Positions 34,686-44,331 of a DNA stretch of 64,000 nt are shown here, in pieces. Source of the stretch: Frigoribacterium faeni. GTDB lineage: Bacteria > Actinomycetota > Actinomycetes > Actinomycetales > Microbacteriaceae. The position numbers and the translations under genes are program-made. The notes beneath the pieces were generated by a model that did not search any database, was not told the DNA's origin, and was given only the letters and a program-made list of their open reading frames with translations. Position 1 is the first letter of the stretch, and every line of letters starts with the position of its first letter. The stretch lies in assembly GCF_007988805.1 (NCBI RefSeq), contig NZ_BJUV01000004.1, positions 80,500-144,499 of the forward strand. The letters run 5' to 3'.

Positions 34686-36389
34686 TCAGAGCTCGACGGC
34701 GCGGCCCGCCTCGAGCCGCACCCGGCGGGTCACGAGGGAGTCGTCGACGGGCACGTGCGAGATCAGGACGACCGTCGTGCCGTCCCGTCGTGCCGTCGTG
34801 AGGACGTCGGCCACGAGACGCTCCGCGAGCTCGGCGTCCAGGCCGGCCGTCGGCTCGTCGAGCACCAGCACGGGGAACCCGTGCAGGAGCGCCCTGGCCA
34901 GAGAGATGCGCTGGGCCTGACCGCCCGACACGAGGGCGCCCCGCTCGCCGAGGCGGGCGTCGAGGCCGCCGCGCTCCCGCACCCAGTCGGCCAGGTCGAC
35001 CCGCTCGAGCACGCGCCGGAGGTCGTCGTCGGTGGCGGTGTCGCGGGCGAAGAGCAGGTTCTGCCGCACGGACTCGTCGAACAGGTAGGGCGACTGCTCG
35101 ATCAGCCCCACCGTGGCCCTGACCCGGTCGGCGGACACGGTCGACGCGTCGACGCCGCCGACCTCGTACCGGCCGCGGTGCTCAAGGAACCGCACCAGCA
35201 CGGCGGCCAGGGTGCTCTTGCCGGCGCCGCTCGGGCCCTCCACGACGATCCGGTCGCCGACCCGGACCTCGAGGTCGACGTCGACGAGGGCGGCGGAGGA
35301 CGCTCCCGGCCAGGTCGCCGACAGGCCGGCGAGGCGGAGCGCGACTCCCCCGGGCCCCGGGGACGGCAGACGGGCCGAGTCGACGTCGACGGTCGTGGTG
35401 TCGTCGGCCGCCCCGACCTCGTCGACGACGACCCCCTCGGGCGGCGTCGCGGGCGCCGCCGACTCCACCCGGGCCGCGCTGGCGCGGACCCGGCGCCAGG
35501 CGAGCACCGCGGTCGGCACCGCGGCGACGACCTCGAAGACGGCGATCGGCACGAGCACGACGAGGGCGAAGGCCGGCCCGCCGAGATCGCCGCGTTCGAG
35601 CACCGGCGCGGCGGCCAGGGCGGTCGCGAGCACCGTCGCCCCCGACAGGAGCGAGATCGTCGCCGCCACCACCCCGGTCGAGGTCGCACGGCGGCGCCCC
35701 GACCGTCGCAGGTCGGCGTCGAGTCGCGCGACCCGGTCGAGCTGCTGGTCGACCGCGTCGAAGGCGACCAGGACGTCGAGGTTCTGCACGGTGTCGAGCA
35801 CGGCGCCGGACAGGGCCCCGCGGCGGTCGGCGAGGGCGCGTTCGCTGCGCCGGGCGAGGGCGTCGGCGAGGACGCAGCCGACGACGAACGCCACGACGAG
35901 CCCGACCAGCAGCACCAGGGCGGCCCGGGGCGAGAAGAACGCGACGCCGACGACGGACGCGACCGACACGACCCCCGAGACGACGAGCGGCTGGACGACG
36001 CGCAGCGGGAGGTCCTGGAGGGCGTCGACGTCGGTCACCATGCGCGAGAGCAGGTCGCCCCGGTCGGTCCGACCGAGGCCCGCCGGCGCGATGCGCACGA
36101 GCCGCCGGTAGAGCTCGGTCCGGACCACGGCGAGCTGGCGGAACGCCGCGTCGTGGCTCGCGAGCCGCTCGAGGTAGCGGAAGAACGCCCGGGCCAGGGC
36201 GAACGCCCGCACGCCGACCATCGACAGCGTCAGGTAGAGGATCGGCGGCTGCTCGGCGGCGTGCGTGATGAGGTAGGCGGACGCCGCGAGCAGGGCCACT
36301 CCGCTCAGGGCGCTGAGCACCCCGGAGGCGATGCCCGGCCAGGCCCGCCGGACGTCCGGCTGGGCGGAGCGGAGCAGGGAGGCGTTCAT
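34686..36389 (-). CDS. cydC: CydC-type ABC transporter subunit for cytochrome bd assembly
   Basis: A 567-residue fused exporter half: six membrane helices in residues ~15-300, then an ATPase with Walker A (EGPSGAGKSTLAAVL), signature LVSGGQAQR and Walker B (VLVLDEPTAGLD). The start ATG overlaps the cydD stop (ATGA). With CydD it forms the heterodimer needed for bd oxidase maturation, linked to heme or thiol export in other bacteria. A longer frame to the left is the cydD region out of frame. Confidence 0.93.
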   Translation of the reverse strand: MNASLLRSAQPDVRRAWPGIASGVLSALSGVALLAASAYLITHAAEQPPILYLTLSMVGVRAFALARAFFRYLERLASHDAAFRQLAVVRTELYRRLVRIAPAGLGRTDRGDLLSRMVTDVDALQDLPLRVVQPLVVSGVVSVASVVGVAFFSPRAALVLLVGLVVAFVVGCVLADALARRSERALADRRGALSGAVLDTVQNLDVLVAFDAVDQQLDRVARLDADLRRSGRRRATSTGVVAATISLLSGATVLATALAAAPVLERGDLGGPAFALVVLVPIAVFEVVAAVPTAVLAWRRVRASAARVESAAPATPPEGVVVDEVGAADDTTTVDVDSARLPSPGPGGVALRLAGLSATWPGASSAALVDVDLEVRVGDRIVVEGPSGAGKSTLAAVLVRFLEHRGRYEVGGVDASTVSADRVRATVGLIEQSPYLFDESVRQNLLFARDTATDDDLRRVLERVDLADWVRERGGLDARLGERGALVSGGQAQRISLARALLHGFPVLVLDEPTAGLDAELAERLVADVLTTARRDGTTVVLISHVPVDDSLVTRRVRLEAGRAVEL

Positions 36390-38098
36390 CGGTCGGACCC
36401 TCCGGTGGCGGTCGAGCCGGTGGCGGTCGCGCCCCGGACGGCGGCGCCCGTGGCTGCGACGGACGCCTCGGCGGGAGTGGCGATCACGACGACGTGGTCG
36501 GCGGCGTCGCGCACGGCGGCCCGGTGGGTCACCACGATCACGGCGACGCCGGTCCGCGCGACGGCGCAGAGGCCGTCGACGAGACGCGCCTCGGTGACCG
36601 GGTCGAGGGCCGACGAGGGCTCGTCGACCAGCAGGAGGCGCGCCCGGCGTCGCCGCAGCCGGTACAGGGCACGCGCCAGGGCGACCCGCTGGGCCTGACC
36701 GCCCGAGAGCCCCGAGCCGCCGGCCCCGAGGACGACGGCCGGGTCGATGCCCCGTCCACCCGCCGTGTCGAGGGCGTCGAGCACGTCGTCGAGCTCGACC
36801 GAGTCGCCGAGGGCGACGTTCTCGGCGACCGTGCCGGACACGAGGCCCGGCACCTGACCCGACCAGGCGATGTCGACGCCGACGGGGCGCGAGCCGGCGT
36901 CGCGCCAGGCGACGCTCCCCGAGAACGTCAGTCCTCCGAGCAGGGCCGCGAGCAGCGTCGACTTGCCGACGCCGCTCGGCCCGACGACGGCCGTGACCCG
37001 GCCCACCTCGGCGACGAACGACGTCGCCGCCAACGCGGGCGCGCCTCCTCGGTCCACCGAGAGACCGTCGACGACGAGCGCGTCGGTCTCCGCGACGCGG
37101 GCCGAGGGGGCGGACGCCGTCGCGGCCGTCGGGCCGTCGGCGACGTCCGCGTCGTCGAGCACCTCGAACACGTCGTCCGCGGCGGCGACCCCGTCGGACG
37201 CCGCGTGGAAGTGGGCCCCCACCTGTCGGAGCGGCAGGTACGCCTCCGGCGTCAGGAGGAGCACGAAGAGGGCGACGGGCAGTCCGAGCGACCCGTCGAC
37301 CAGGCGGATGCCGATCGAGACCGCGACGAGCGCGACCGACAGCGACGCGGCGAGCTCGAGCGCGAAGCCGCTGAGGAACGACACCCGCAGCACGGACATC
37401 GTCTGCGACCGGTACTCGTCGGTCAGACGTCCGATCCGCGCCACCTGACGTCGTTCGCGCCCGAAGACCTTGAGGGTCGACAGCCCGTTGACCGCGTCGA
37501 GGAACGACGACGCGAGCCCGGCGAGGCGATCCCACTGACGCGCCTGCGCCGCGCGCGTCGTCCAGCCGATCAGGACCATGAAGAGCGGGATCAGTGGAAG
37601 CGTCACCACGACGATCACGGCCGAGAGCCCGTCGTTCAGGGCCATGACGACGACGATCGCCGGGGTGGCGAGGGCGGTGAGGATCAGCTGCGGCAGGTAC
37701 TTGGCGAAGTACTCGTCGAGGGCGTCCAGCCCGGGGCCGACGAGCGTCGCGAGCCGAGCCGAGTTCCGACGCGCGAGCCACTCGTGGCCCCGCTCGGTCA
37801 CGGCCCGCACCACGCGCAGGCGGAGCTGGCTCTTCACGACCGCCGCGGTGCGCGCCGCGACCGCCTCGAGCGACCAGGAGACCGCCGACCGGGCGACGAC
37901 CGCGACGGCGAGGCCCACCGCGGCATCCCTCAGAGCCTCCGGCCCCCGGCCGTCCACGACGGCGACCACGGCCCGCGAGGCGAACCAGGCGAACGCGACG
38001 ACGCACGCCGTCTGGACGACGCCGAGCAGCGCACCGAGGGCGAGGAACGACCGGGCGGCGGCGGCGTAGCGGAGGAGGCGCGGGTCGAGTGGCTTCAC
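36386..38098 (-). CDS. cydD: CydD-type ABC transporter subunit for cytochrome bd assembly
   Basis: A 570-residue protein from GTG 38098, ten bases after the cydB stop. Membrane domain residues ~15-310, ATPase domain with Walker A (VGPSGVGKSTLLAAL), signature GLSGGQAQRVALARAL and Walker B (LLLVDEPSSALD). It pairs with CydC. Residues near the N-terminus (DPRLLRY) are encoded by a reverse copy of the dispersed 14-mer. Confidence 0.93.
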   Translation of the reverse strand: MKPLDPRLLRYAAAARSFLALGALLGVVQTACVVAFAWFASRAVVAVVDGRGPEALRDAAVGLAVAVVARSAVSWSLEAVAARTAAVVKSQLRLRVVRAVTERGHEWLARRNSARLATLVGPGLDALDEYFAKYLPQLILTALATPAIVVVMALNDGLSAVIVVVTLPLIPLFMVLIGWTTRAAQARQWDRLAGLASSFLDAVNGLSTLKVFGRERRQVARIGRLTDEYRSQTMSVLRVSFLSGFALELAASLSVALVAVSIGIRLVDGSLGLPVALFVLLLTPEAYLPLRQVGAHFHAASDGVAAADDVFEVLDDADVADGPTAATASAPSARVAETDALVVDGLSVDRGGAPALAATSFVAEVGRVTAVVGPSGVGKSTLLAALLGGLTFSGSVAWRDAGSRPVGVDIAWSGQVPGLVSGTVAENVALGDSVELDDVLDALDTAGGRGIDPAVVLGAGGSGLSGGQAQRVALARALYRLRRRRARLLLVDEPSSALDPVTEARLVDGLCAVARTGVAVIVVTHRAAVRDAADHVVVIATPAEASVAATGAAVRGATATGSTATGGSDR

Positions 38099-38108
38099 GA
38101 TCGCCGGC

Positions 38109-39110
38109 TCAGTGCGCGGCCGGGATCGCCGCGCGGGAGATGCGCTTGCGGAAGATCCAGTACGTGAAGGCCTGGTAGCCGAGGATCAGCGGCACGAAGA
38201 CGAGCGCCACCCAGCTCATCACCGTGAGGGTGTACTCGGAGCTCGAGGCGTTGGCGATGGTCAGACTGTTCGCCGGATCGTTGCTCGCCGGCATGACCCC
38301 GGGGAAGAGCGCCGCGAACAGGCTCGCCACGGCGAGGCCGATGGTCACGGCCATGAGACCGAACGCGCGCCCCTCGCGGCCCCGCAGGTTCGCGACGAAC
38401 GATCCGATCAGCGCGACGGCGGCGACGATCGACAGCAGGATCGAGGCGAGGGTCCCGTGCATCAGCGAGGTGATCGCGAGGAACGCCGCCGCGACGACGA
38501 TCGTCACGAGCCCGGACCGCACCGCGAGCCGCCGGGCCCGCTCCCGGATCTCGCCCTCGGTCTTGAGCGAGACGAAGACGACGCCGTGGGTGAAGAACAG
38601 CAGCAGCGTGGTCAGTCCGCCGAGCAGCGCATAGGGGTTCAGCAGGTCGAGCAGCGTGCCCGTGTAATCGAACCCCTCGTCGAGGGGCACGCCCCGCACG
38701 ACGTTGGCGAAGACGAGACCCCAGACGAACGCCGGCACGGCGGAGCCGACGGTGATCATCAGGTCGAATCTGCGCTTCCACGCGGCCTCGGGGCGCTGGT
38801 GCCGGTACTCGAACGAGACGCCCCGCGCGATGAGAGCGAGCAGGATCAGCAGCATCAGCAGGTAGAAGCCGCTGAACAGCGTCGCGTACCACTCGGGGAA
38901 CGCCGCGAAGAGGAACGCGCCCGCGACGATGACCCAGGTCTCGTTGAGGTCCCAGACCGGACCGATGGTGTTGATCAGGACGCGACGGTCGGTGTCGTCC
39001 CGTCCGAGGAACGGCAACGACATGCCGACCCCGAAGTCGAACCCGTCGAGCACGAAGTACCCGACGAAGAAGAACGCGAGGATGAAGAACCAGAGGGTGG
39101 GGAGGTCCAT
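38109..39110 (-). CDS. cydB: Cytochrome bd ubiquinol/menaquinol oxidase subunit II
   Basis: A 333-residue membrane protein of CydB type. It opens with LPTLWFFILAFFFVGYFVLD and GFDFGVGMSLPFLGRDDTDR, the typical first helix and loop, followed by about eight helices. Together with CydA it forms the high-affinity oxygen-reducing terminal oxidase in the plasma membrane. It follows cydA by 18 bp and precedes cydD by 10 bp. Confidence 0.95.
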   Translation of the reverse strand: MDLPTLWFFILAFFFVGYFVLDGFDFGVGMSLPFLGRDDTDRRVLINTIGPVWDLNETWVIVAGAFLFAAFPEWYATLFSGFYLLMLLILLALIARGVSFEYRHQRPEAAWKRRFDLMITVGSAVPAFVWGLVFANVVRGVPLDEGFDYTGTLLDLLNPYALLGGLTTLLLFFTHGVVFVSLKTEGEIRERARRLAVRSGLVTIVVAAAFLAITSLMHGTLASILLSIVAAVALIGSFVANLRGREGRAFGLMAVTIGLAVASLFAALFPGVMPASNDPANSLTIANASSSEYTLTVMSWVALVFVPLILGYQAFTYWIFRKRISRAAIPAAH

Positions 39111-39128
39111 GTCAGCAGTCGCCTTCCA

Positions 39129-40541
39129 TCAGTAGACCGTCGCTTCGTGCCGGATCTCGCCGGACTCGGGGTCGGGCTCGGGAGCGTCGCCCGGACCCTT
39201 CTGGGCGGCCTTGACGATCAGCCGGAACTCGACGACGGCGAGACTGCCGTAGATGAGCGTGAACGCGATCAGCGAGATCAGCACCGTGAGGCCCGTGACG
39301 CCGGGCGAGACGCCGTCCTCGGTCTTCAGCAGGCCGAAGACGAGCCACGGCTGACGCCCCATCTCGGTGAAGACCCAGCCGACGATCATGGCCAGCAGCG
39401 GCAGCGGGTACGACCAGACCGCCGCCCGCCAGACCCACCTGTTCGTCGGCATCCGGCCCTTGCGGGTGACCCAGAGCCCGACCAGCGAGATGAGCACGGC
39501 GACCATGCCGAGGCCCATCATCCAGCGGAACGACCAGTAGGTCACCCAGATGATCGGCGTGTAGTCGCCGGGGCCGTAGAGCTGCGTGTACTGGGCCTGG
39601 AGGTCGTTGATGCCCTCGACCGTCCCGTCGAAGGTGTGCGTCGACAGGAAGCTCAGCAGATACGGGACCCGGATGCTGAAGAGCTCGTGCACGCCGTCGG
39701 GCGTCCCCAGGGTGAAGATCGAGAACGAGGCGTCCGCTCCGGTGGAGGTCCTGTAGAGCGCCTCGGCCGCCGCCATCTTCATCGGCTGCGTCTCGACCAT
39801 CGCGAGTCCGAGCTGATCTCCCGTGAGCACGGTGAGGGCGCCGGCGGCCACCATCGTCCAGAGGCCGAAGCGGAGCGCCGGACGCATCGTCTCGAGGTTC
39901 TGGTTGCGCGACAGGTGCCAGGCGGAGACGGCGACGATGACGGCGGCCGAGACCATGAAGCAGGCGAAGATCGTGTGCGGGAAGGCGGCCAGGGCGACCT
40001 TGTTCGTCAGGACCTCCGCGATGCTCGTGAGCTCCGCGCGGCCCTTCTCCTCGTTGATGGCGTAGCCGACCGGGTTCTGCATGAACGCGTTCGCCGCGAT
40101 GATGAAGTAGGCCGACAGGATGCTGCCGACCGTCGCACCCCAGATGCTCGCGAGGTGGAGCTTCTTCGGGACCTTGTCCCAGCCGAAGATCCAGATGCCG
40201 ATGAAGGTCGCCTCCAGGAAGAACGCGAGCAGGCCCTCGAGAGCGAGAGGCGCCCCGAACACGTCGCCGACGAACCTCGAGTAGTCGGACCAGTTCATGC
40301 CGAACTGGAACTCCTGCACGATGCCGGTGACGACGCCCATCGCGAAGTTGATCAGGAAGATCCTGCCGAAGAACTGCGTCAGCTGGAGGTAGTGCACCTT
40401 GCCGGTCCGCACCCAGGCGGTCTGGAAGACGGCGACGGTGAAGGCCATGCCGATCGTCAGGGGCACGAAGAGGAAGTGGTAGATCGTCGTCAGACCGAAC
40501 TGCCACCTCGAGAGGAGGAGAGGGTCGAGGAGCTCGTTCAC
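39129..40541 (-). CDS. cydA: Cytochrome bd oxidase subunit I
   Basis: A 470-residue heme subunit. Visible hallmarks are the N-terminal heme-ligand His in WQFGLTTIYHFLFVPLTIG, the quinol-loop region, and the GRQPW motif in TEMGRQPWLVFGLLKTEDGV. It carries hemes b558, b595 and d and oxidises (mena)quinol without pumping protons. First gene of the cydABDC operon, with the gene order typical of actinobacteria. The start GTG at 40541 has CATACT six bases upstream rather than a ribosome site, suggesting a leaderless message. Confidence 0.96.
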   Translation of the reverse strand: MNELLDPLLLSRWQFGLTTIYHFLFVPLTIGMAFTVAVFQTAWVRTGKVHYLQLTQFFGRIFLINFAMGVVTGIVQEFQFGMNWSDYSRFVGDVFGAPLALEGLLAFFLEATFIGIWIFGWDKVPKKLHLASIWGATVGSILSAYFIIAANAFMQNPVGYAINEEKGRAELTSIAEVLTNKVALAAFPHTIFACFMVSAAVIVAVSAWHLSRNQNLETMRPALRFGLWTMVAAGALTVLTGDQLGLAMVETQPMKMAAAEALYRTSTGADASFSIFTLGTPDGVHELFSIRVPYLLSFLSTHTFDGTVEGINDLQAQYTQLYGPGDYTPIIWVTYWSFRWMMGLGMVAVLISLVGLWVTRKGRMPTNRWVWRAAVWSYPLPLLAMIVGWVFTEMGRQPWLVFGLLKTEDGVSPGVTGLTVLISLIAFTLIYGSLAVVEFRLIVKAAQKGPGDAPEPDPESGEIRHEATVY

Positions 40542-40553
40542 ACAGACAGTATG
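40542..40553 (-). promoter_or_regulatory. Putative leaderless promoter of cydA
   Basis: Read on the minus strand, CATACT (40553-40548) and six bases precede the GTG. A matching -35 at normal spacing is not obvious. No clear Rex or other redox-regulator palindrome is seen in the 86 bp to dedA. Confidence 0.45.
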
Positions 40554-40627
40554 CGTCCGGGTTTACGCAACACCTGTCGTATAGGGCGTCCAGCCGCTGT
40601 CGAAGCCCTGTGAATAGGATCGGACGG

Positions 40628-41284
40628 GTGAACGACCTCCTCGGCACCCTGCTCGACCTCGTCCAATCGGTGGACCCGGTGCTGCGGACCCTCCTCGCGG
40701 GCGTGGCGATGGTGCTCGAGACCTCGGTGCTGCTGGGACTCGTCGTGCCGGGCGACACGGTCGCCATCGTGTCGGCCACGGCGGTGGCCTCGCCGGTCGA
40801 GTTCGCCGCGCTCGTGATCGCGCTCGTGCTCGGCGCCTTGACCGGCGAGAGCATCGGCTTCGCCCTCGGACGGCACTTCGGCCCGGCGATCCGGCGGAGC
40901 GCCGTCGGTCGTCGCATCGGCGAACGCAATTGGATCCGGGCCGAGAACTATCTCGCCCGCCGGGGCGGCGTCGCCGTGTTCGTGTCGAGGTTCCTGCCGG
41001 TGCTGCACTCGCTGATACCGCTCACCGTGGGGACGAGCCCCATGCGGTACCGCACCTTCCTGGCCTGGACCGCTCCGGCCTGCGTCCTGTGGTCGCTGGC
41101 GTACGTCTCGGTCGGCGCGGCGGCGGCGGGCGGCTATCGCGAGCTCGCCGACCGCCTGCACTGGGCCGGATACGCGTTCGTGGCGATCATCGTCGTCTTC
41201 GCCGCGCTGGTCGTCGTCGTGAAGCGGATCGTGCACTCGCGGGAGGAGCGGCACATGGCCGATCCGCACGACGGCGAGGACTGA
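40628..41284 (+). CDS. DedA family membrane protein
   Basis: From GTG 40628 the protein has 218 residues; GTG 40610 would add six. It has the DedA/SNARE-associated pattern: ETSVLLGLVVPGDTVAIVSA, then GALTGESIGFALGRHFGPAI, YLARRGGVAVFVSRFLPVLH and LIPLTVGTSPM. DedA proteins are membrane transporters or flippases for lipids, including undecaprenyl phosphate in some members. TAGGAT seven bases before GTG 40628 favours that start and a leaderless message. Confidence 0.88.
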   Translation: MNDLLGTLLDLVQSVDPVLRTLLAGVAMVLETSVLLGLVVPGDTVAIVSATAVASPVEFAALVIALVLGALTGESIGFALGRHFGPAIRRSAVGRRIGERNWIRAENYLARRGGVAVFVSRFLPVLHSLIPLTVGTSPMRYRTFLAWTAPACVLWSLAYVSVGAAAAGGYRELADRLHWAGYAFVAIIVVFAALVVVVKRIVHSREERHMADPHDGED

Positions 41285-41291
41285 CGGGCAT

Positions 41292-41305
41292 GTCGCCCGG
41301 GCGAC
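41292..41305. terminator. 14-bp palindrome between convergent dedA and tetR
   Basis: GTCGCCCGGGCGAC is a perfect palindrome placed between the ends of two convergent genes; it could be a short terminator or part of one. No U-tract. Confidence 0.4.
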
Positions 41306-41332
41306 GGACGGGATGAGCCGACGTGCGATGCC

Positions 41333-41980
41333 TCAGCGGACGGTGACGACCGGCTCGAGATAGGCGGTCACGACGCGGCGGCACTCGTGGACGAATCGGG
41401 CGTCGCCGTCGCCGCCGGTGACGAAGGCTCGGGCGAGCAGGGCGTTCCCGATCTCGACGACGACCTGGATCGCCAGCTCGGTCGCCTCGTCGCGGACGAC
41501 CCCGAACCGCTCGGCGAGCAGGGTCGTGATCTGGTCGGCGAGCGGGCTCGCGGCCTGCGCCTCCTGCGGGGCGCCGAGATCGGGGGCGTCGCCGAAGCGG
41601 ATGGCGCGGAACCCGGGCTCGTCGCGGTACATGGCGGCCTTGGCGTCGATCAGCGCGCCGATCGCCTCGCGCCAGTCGCCGATGTCGCCCTCGGCGACAC
41701 GGTCGGCCACGCGCGACGAGAGCCGCTGGATGCAGCGCAGCGCGAGGGCGTCGACCACGGCGATGCGGTCGGGGAAGTACCGGTACACGGTGCCGATGGA
41801 GGCGCCGGCGCGCTCGGCGACCATCGCCGTGGTGAGCCGCTCGTAGCCGATCTCGTCGATGATCGAGGCCGCGGCGTCGAGCAACCCCGTGAGGCGTGCC
41901 GAGCTCCGGGCCTGGACGGGCTCGTTCCGCAGCAGTGATGAACCCCCGGGCAATGCGTCATTGACGTCGGTGACGAGCAA
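41333..41980 (-). CDS. TetR-family transcriptional regulator
   Basis: TTG at 41980 is chosen because AGAAGGAGAAACG precedes it; an upstream ATG at 42061 lacks such a site. The resulting 215-residue protein has a TetR helix-turn-helix (LLDAAASIIDEIGYERLTTA; VAERAGASIGTVYRYFPDR). The C-terminal ligand-binding part is typical of regulators with a hydrophobic pocket. It lies convergent to dedA and divergent from the SRAP gene. The ligand is unknown. Confidence 0.88.
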   Translation of the reverse strand: MLVTDVNDALPGGSSLLRNEPVQARSSARLTGLLDAAASIIDEIGYERLTTAMVAERAGASIGTVYRYFPDRIAVVDALALRCIQRLSSRVADRVAEGDIGDWREAIGALIDAKAAMYRDEPGFRAIRFGDAPDLGAPQEAQAASPLADQITTLLAERFGVVRDEATELAIQVVVEIGNALLARAFVTGGDGDARFVHECRRVVTAYLEPVVTVR

Positions 41981-42118
41981 CGTTTCTCCTTCTGGCGATT
42001 CGCGACGACGTCGCGACGTGGTGCTGGACGTCGGGGACAGGGCGGGACGCAGGGTGATCATGCACCCCGCGCCTGTCGATGGCGGTCGTTGTCGGTGGGA
42101 GCCGGGAGAATGGGACGC

Positions 42119-42841
42119 ATGTGCGGACGATTCGTGATGGCGCGCGCCTCGAGCGACCTGGTGGCCCTGTTCGACGTTGATGTATCAGGAGACACTCTCC
42201 CAGATCCTTCCTGGAATATCGCTCCGACCCGCTCGGTGCATCTGCTGGTCGACGCCGCCCCACGCGGCGCCGACGCCGGCGGACCGCCTGTGAGGCGTCT
42301 GGCCGCGGCCCGCTGGGGGCTCGTCCCGGGCGGGTCGGACGGCCCGGAAGGCCCCCCGGTGATCAACGCCCGCTCCGAGACCGCGGCCGGGAAGCCGATG
42401 TTCCAGGCGGCCGTCGCGGCCCGGCGCGGGCTGGTCCCCGCCACCGGGTACTACGAGTGGTCGACCGGCCCCGACGGCGTCAAGCGCCCTTACCTCGTGC
42501 GCCTGCCCGACGACGAGGTGATGCTGTTCGCCGCGCTCTACGAGTGGTGGCGCGACCCTCGCGCGGCCGCCGACTCGCCGTCTCGATGGCTGTTGTCGAC
42601 GACCCTGTTGACCCGCGCCTCCTCGGGACCGCTCGCCGCCCTGCACGACCGCATGCCGGTCGTCGTCGGAGCCGATGTGATGGACGACTGGCTCGACCCC
42701 GAGACCGAGGGCGACGACGACCTCGTCCAGGGGGTGGCGGGTCTGTCGCCCGAGATCGCCGACCGGGCGCTGTTCCATGAGGTCTCGCCCGAGGTGGGGT
42801 CGGTGTCCGCCGACTCGCCCGCCCTCGTGCAGCCGGTGTGA
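42119..42841 (+). CDS. SOS response-associated peptidase (SRAP/HMCES/YedK family)
   Basis: ATG 42119 places Cys at position 2 (MCGRFVMA), which after Met removal becomes the catalytic N-terminal Cys that links covalently to abasic sites in single-stranded DNA. Other conserved parts are PSWNIAPTRS, INARSETA, GYYEWS and the active His in HDRMPVVV. The protein has 240 residues. It shields abasic sites at replication forks. No LexA box is seen near it. An internal TRASS comes from one copy of the dispersed 14-mer. Confidence 0.93.
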   Translation: MCGRFVMARASSDLVALFDVDVSGDTLPDPSWNIAPTRSVHLLVDAAPRGADAGGPPVRRLAAARWGLVPGGSDGPEGPPVINARSETAAGKPMFQAAVAARRGLVPATGYYEWSTGPDGVKRPYLVRLPDDEVMLFAALYEWWRDPRAAADSPSRWLLSTTLLTRASSGPLAALHDRMPVVVGADVMDDWLDPETEGDDDLVQGVAGLSPEIADRALFHEVSPEVGSVSADSPALVQPV

Positions 42842-42858
42842 CGTGACAGGATGGGCGC

Positions 42859-43899
42859 ATGCCCGACACCCGTAGACCGGCCCCGGCCGGAGTCGAGCCC
42901 CTGCTGCATCGCGCCGCCCGGATCGAGAACGCCGTCCACCGGTTCCGCGAGAAGCGCGCCCGCAAGCGCGGCCTGCTCCCGACCGTGGTCCCCTACACGG
43001 GCTACGGCTCCCCCGGCTGGGCCCGCGTGCTGTCCCGGGTGCTCCTCACCCGCACGGGGACCCTCAAGGGCGTCGACCGGGCGAACGTGCGCGGCTGGCG
43101 GAGCTTCACGAGCGTCCCCGTCGAGAAGGCGCGCGTCGAGGTCGTCCTCGGCGGACGCACGCACCACCTCACCACCGACCGGGGCGGAGTCCTCGACGTC
43201 CGCGTCGAGGTGGACCTCGAACCCGGCTGGCACGTCGCCACCGTGAGCTGCGAGGGGTCGCTCCCCGTCGAGGCGCCCGTCTTCGTGATCGACCCCGAGG
43301 TCCGCTTCGGCATCGTCTCCGACATCGACGACACCGTCATGGTGACCTCGCTGCCGCGTCCGTTCCTCGCGGCGTGGAACACCTTCGTGCTCAACGAGCA
43401 CGCCAGGCGACCCGTCCCCGGGATGTCGGTCCTCTACGAGCGCCTGCACCGCACCTCCGGAGGCTGCCCGGTCATCTACCTGTCGACCGGCGCGTGGAAC
43501 GTCGCCCCGACCCTGTCGCGATTCCTCTCGCGCAATCTCTACCCGAGCGGCCCTCTGCTGCTGACCGACTGGGGCCCCACGCACGACCGCATCTTCCGCA
43601 GCGGGCGTCAGCACAAGCAGGAGTCGCTGGATCGCCTGGCCGCGGAGTTCCCCCAGATGCGCTGGCTCCTGGTCGGCGACGACGGGCAGCACGACGAGGA
43701 GCTCTACGGTCGCTTCCTCCGCGACCACCCCAGCACGGTCGCGGCCGTGGCGATCCGTCAGCTCTCACCCAGCGAGGCGGTGCTCGCCGGCGGCCGGTCA
43801 CGGTCGGAGCACGCCAGCGGCAGCGAGGTCGCCTGGGTGTCCGCCCCTGACGGCGCCGGTCTCTGGGATCAGCTCGTCGAGTCGGGCGTCATCGACTGA
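42859..43899 (+). CDS. App1-like phosphatase family protein (DUF2183)
   Basis: A 346-residue protein of the App1/DUF2183 family. The C-terminal HAD-like part carries VSDIDDTVM (phosphatase Asp motif), VIYLSTGAWN and LLVGDDGQHDEELY. The N-terminal ~130 residues form a beta domain. In yeast App1 is a phosphatidate phosphatase; bacterial members act on unknown, perhaps lipid, substrates. CAGGAT lies six bases before the ATG, fitting a leaderless message independent of the SRAP gene. Confidence 0.85.
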   Translation: MPDTRRPAPAGVEPLLHRAARIENAVHRFREKRARKRGLLPTVVPYTGYGSPGWARVLSRVLLTRTGTLKGVDRANVRGWRSFTSVPVEKARVEVVLGGRTHHLTTDRGGVLDVRVEVDLEPGWHVATVSCEGSLPVEAPVFVIDPEVRFGIVSDIDDTVMVTSLPRPFLAAWNTFVLNEHARRPVPGMSVLYERLHRTSGGCPVIYLSTGAWNVAPTLSRFLSRNLYPSGPLLLTDWGPTHDRIFRSGRQHKQESLDRLAAEFPQMRWLLVGDDGQHDEELYGRFLRDHPSTVAAVAIRQLSPSEAVLAGGRSRSEHASGSEVAWVSAPDGAGLWDQLVESGVID

Positions 43900-43983
43900 G
43901 GCACGATCCTCTTATCGTGGTTATTTCCGCTTTTGTAGCGCTCGATCGGTGCAATAGTGAGATAGTCGGGTATTGGAGGCATC

Positions 43984-44331
43984 ATGAGCACGAGTGCAGG
44001 TGACGGACCCCGTCGATCCACCGACGAGTGGGAGGCGATGATCGGCGAGCGGATCCGCTCCCGACGACTCGACGTAGGCATCGGCCAGGTCGATCTCGCC
44101 CGCCTCGCCGACGTCTCGACGAGCACCCTCCAGAATCTCGAGAACGGGCGCGGCAGCACGCTCCGCACGTTCGTCCGCGTCCTGCGCGCCCTCGACGCGG
44201 ACGACGCCCTCGACGCCGTGGTCCCGGCGAGCGCGGTGAGCCCGATCGACGTGCTGCGCAGCACGAGCCGGGAGCCGAGGAGGCGGGTGTACCGACCGCG
44301 GACGCCCCCGGCCGACGAGGTCCCCCGATGA
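43984..44331 (+). CDS. HipB-like helix-turn-helix regulator
   Basis: A 115-residue protein from ATG 43984 (TTGGAGGCATC upstream). The XRE-type helix-turn-helix is at residues ~20-75 (GERIRSRRLDVGIGQVDLAR; VSTSTLQNLENGRGSTLRTF). The tail is Arg/Pro rich. The stop overlaps the next ATG (ATGA). Together with the downstream kinase it forms a HipBA-like module in which the small protein represses the pair and neutralises the kinase. The DNA before the start is AT-rich (TAGTGAGATAGTCGGGTATT), a possible promoter/operator. Confidence 0.85.
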   Translation: MSTSAGDGPRRSTDEWEAMIGERIRSRRLDVGIGQVDLARLADVSTSTLQNLENGRGSTLRTFVRVLRALDADDALDAVVPASAVSPIDVLRSTSREPRRRVYRPRTPPADEVPR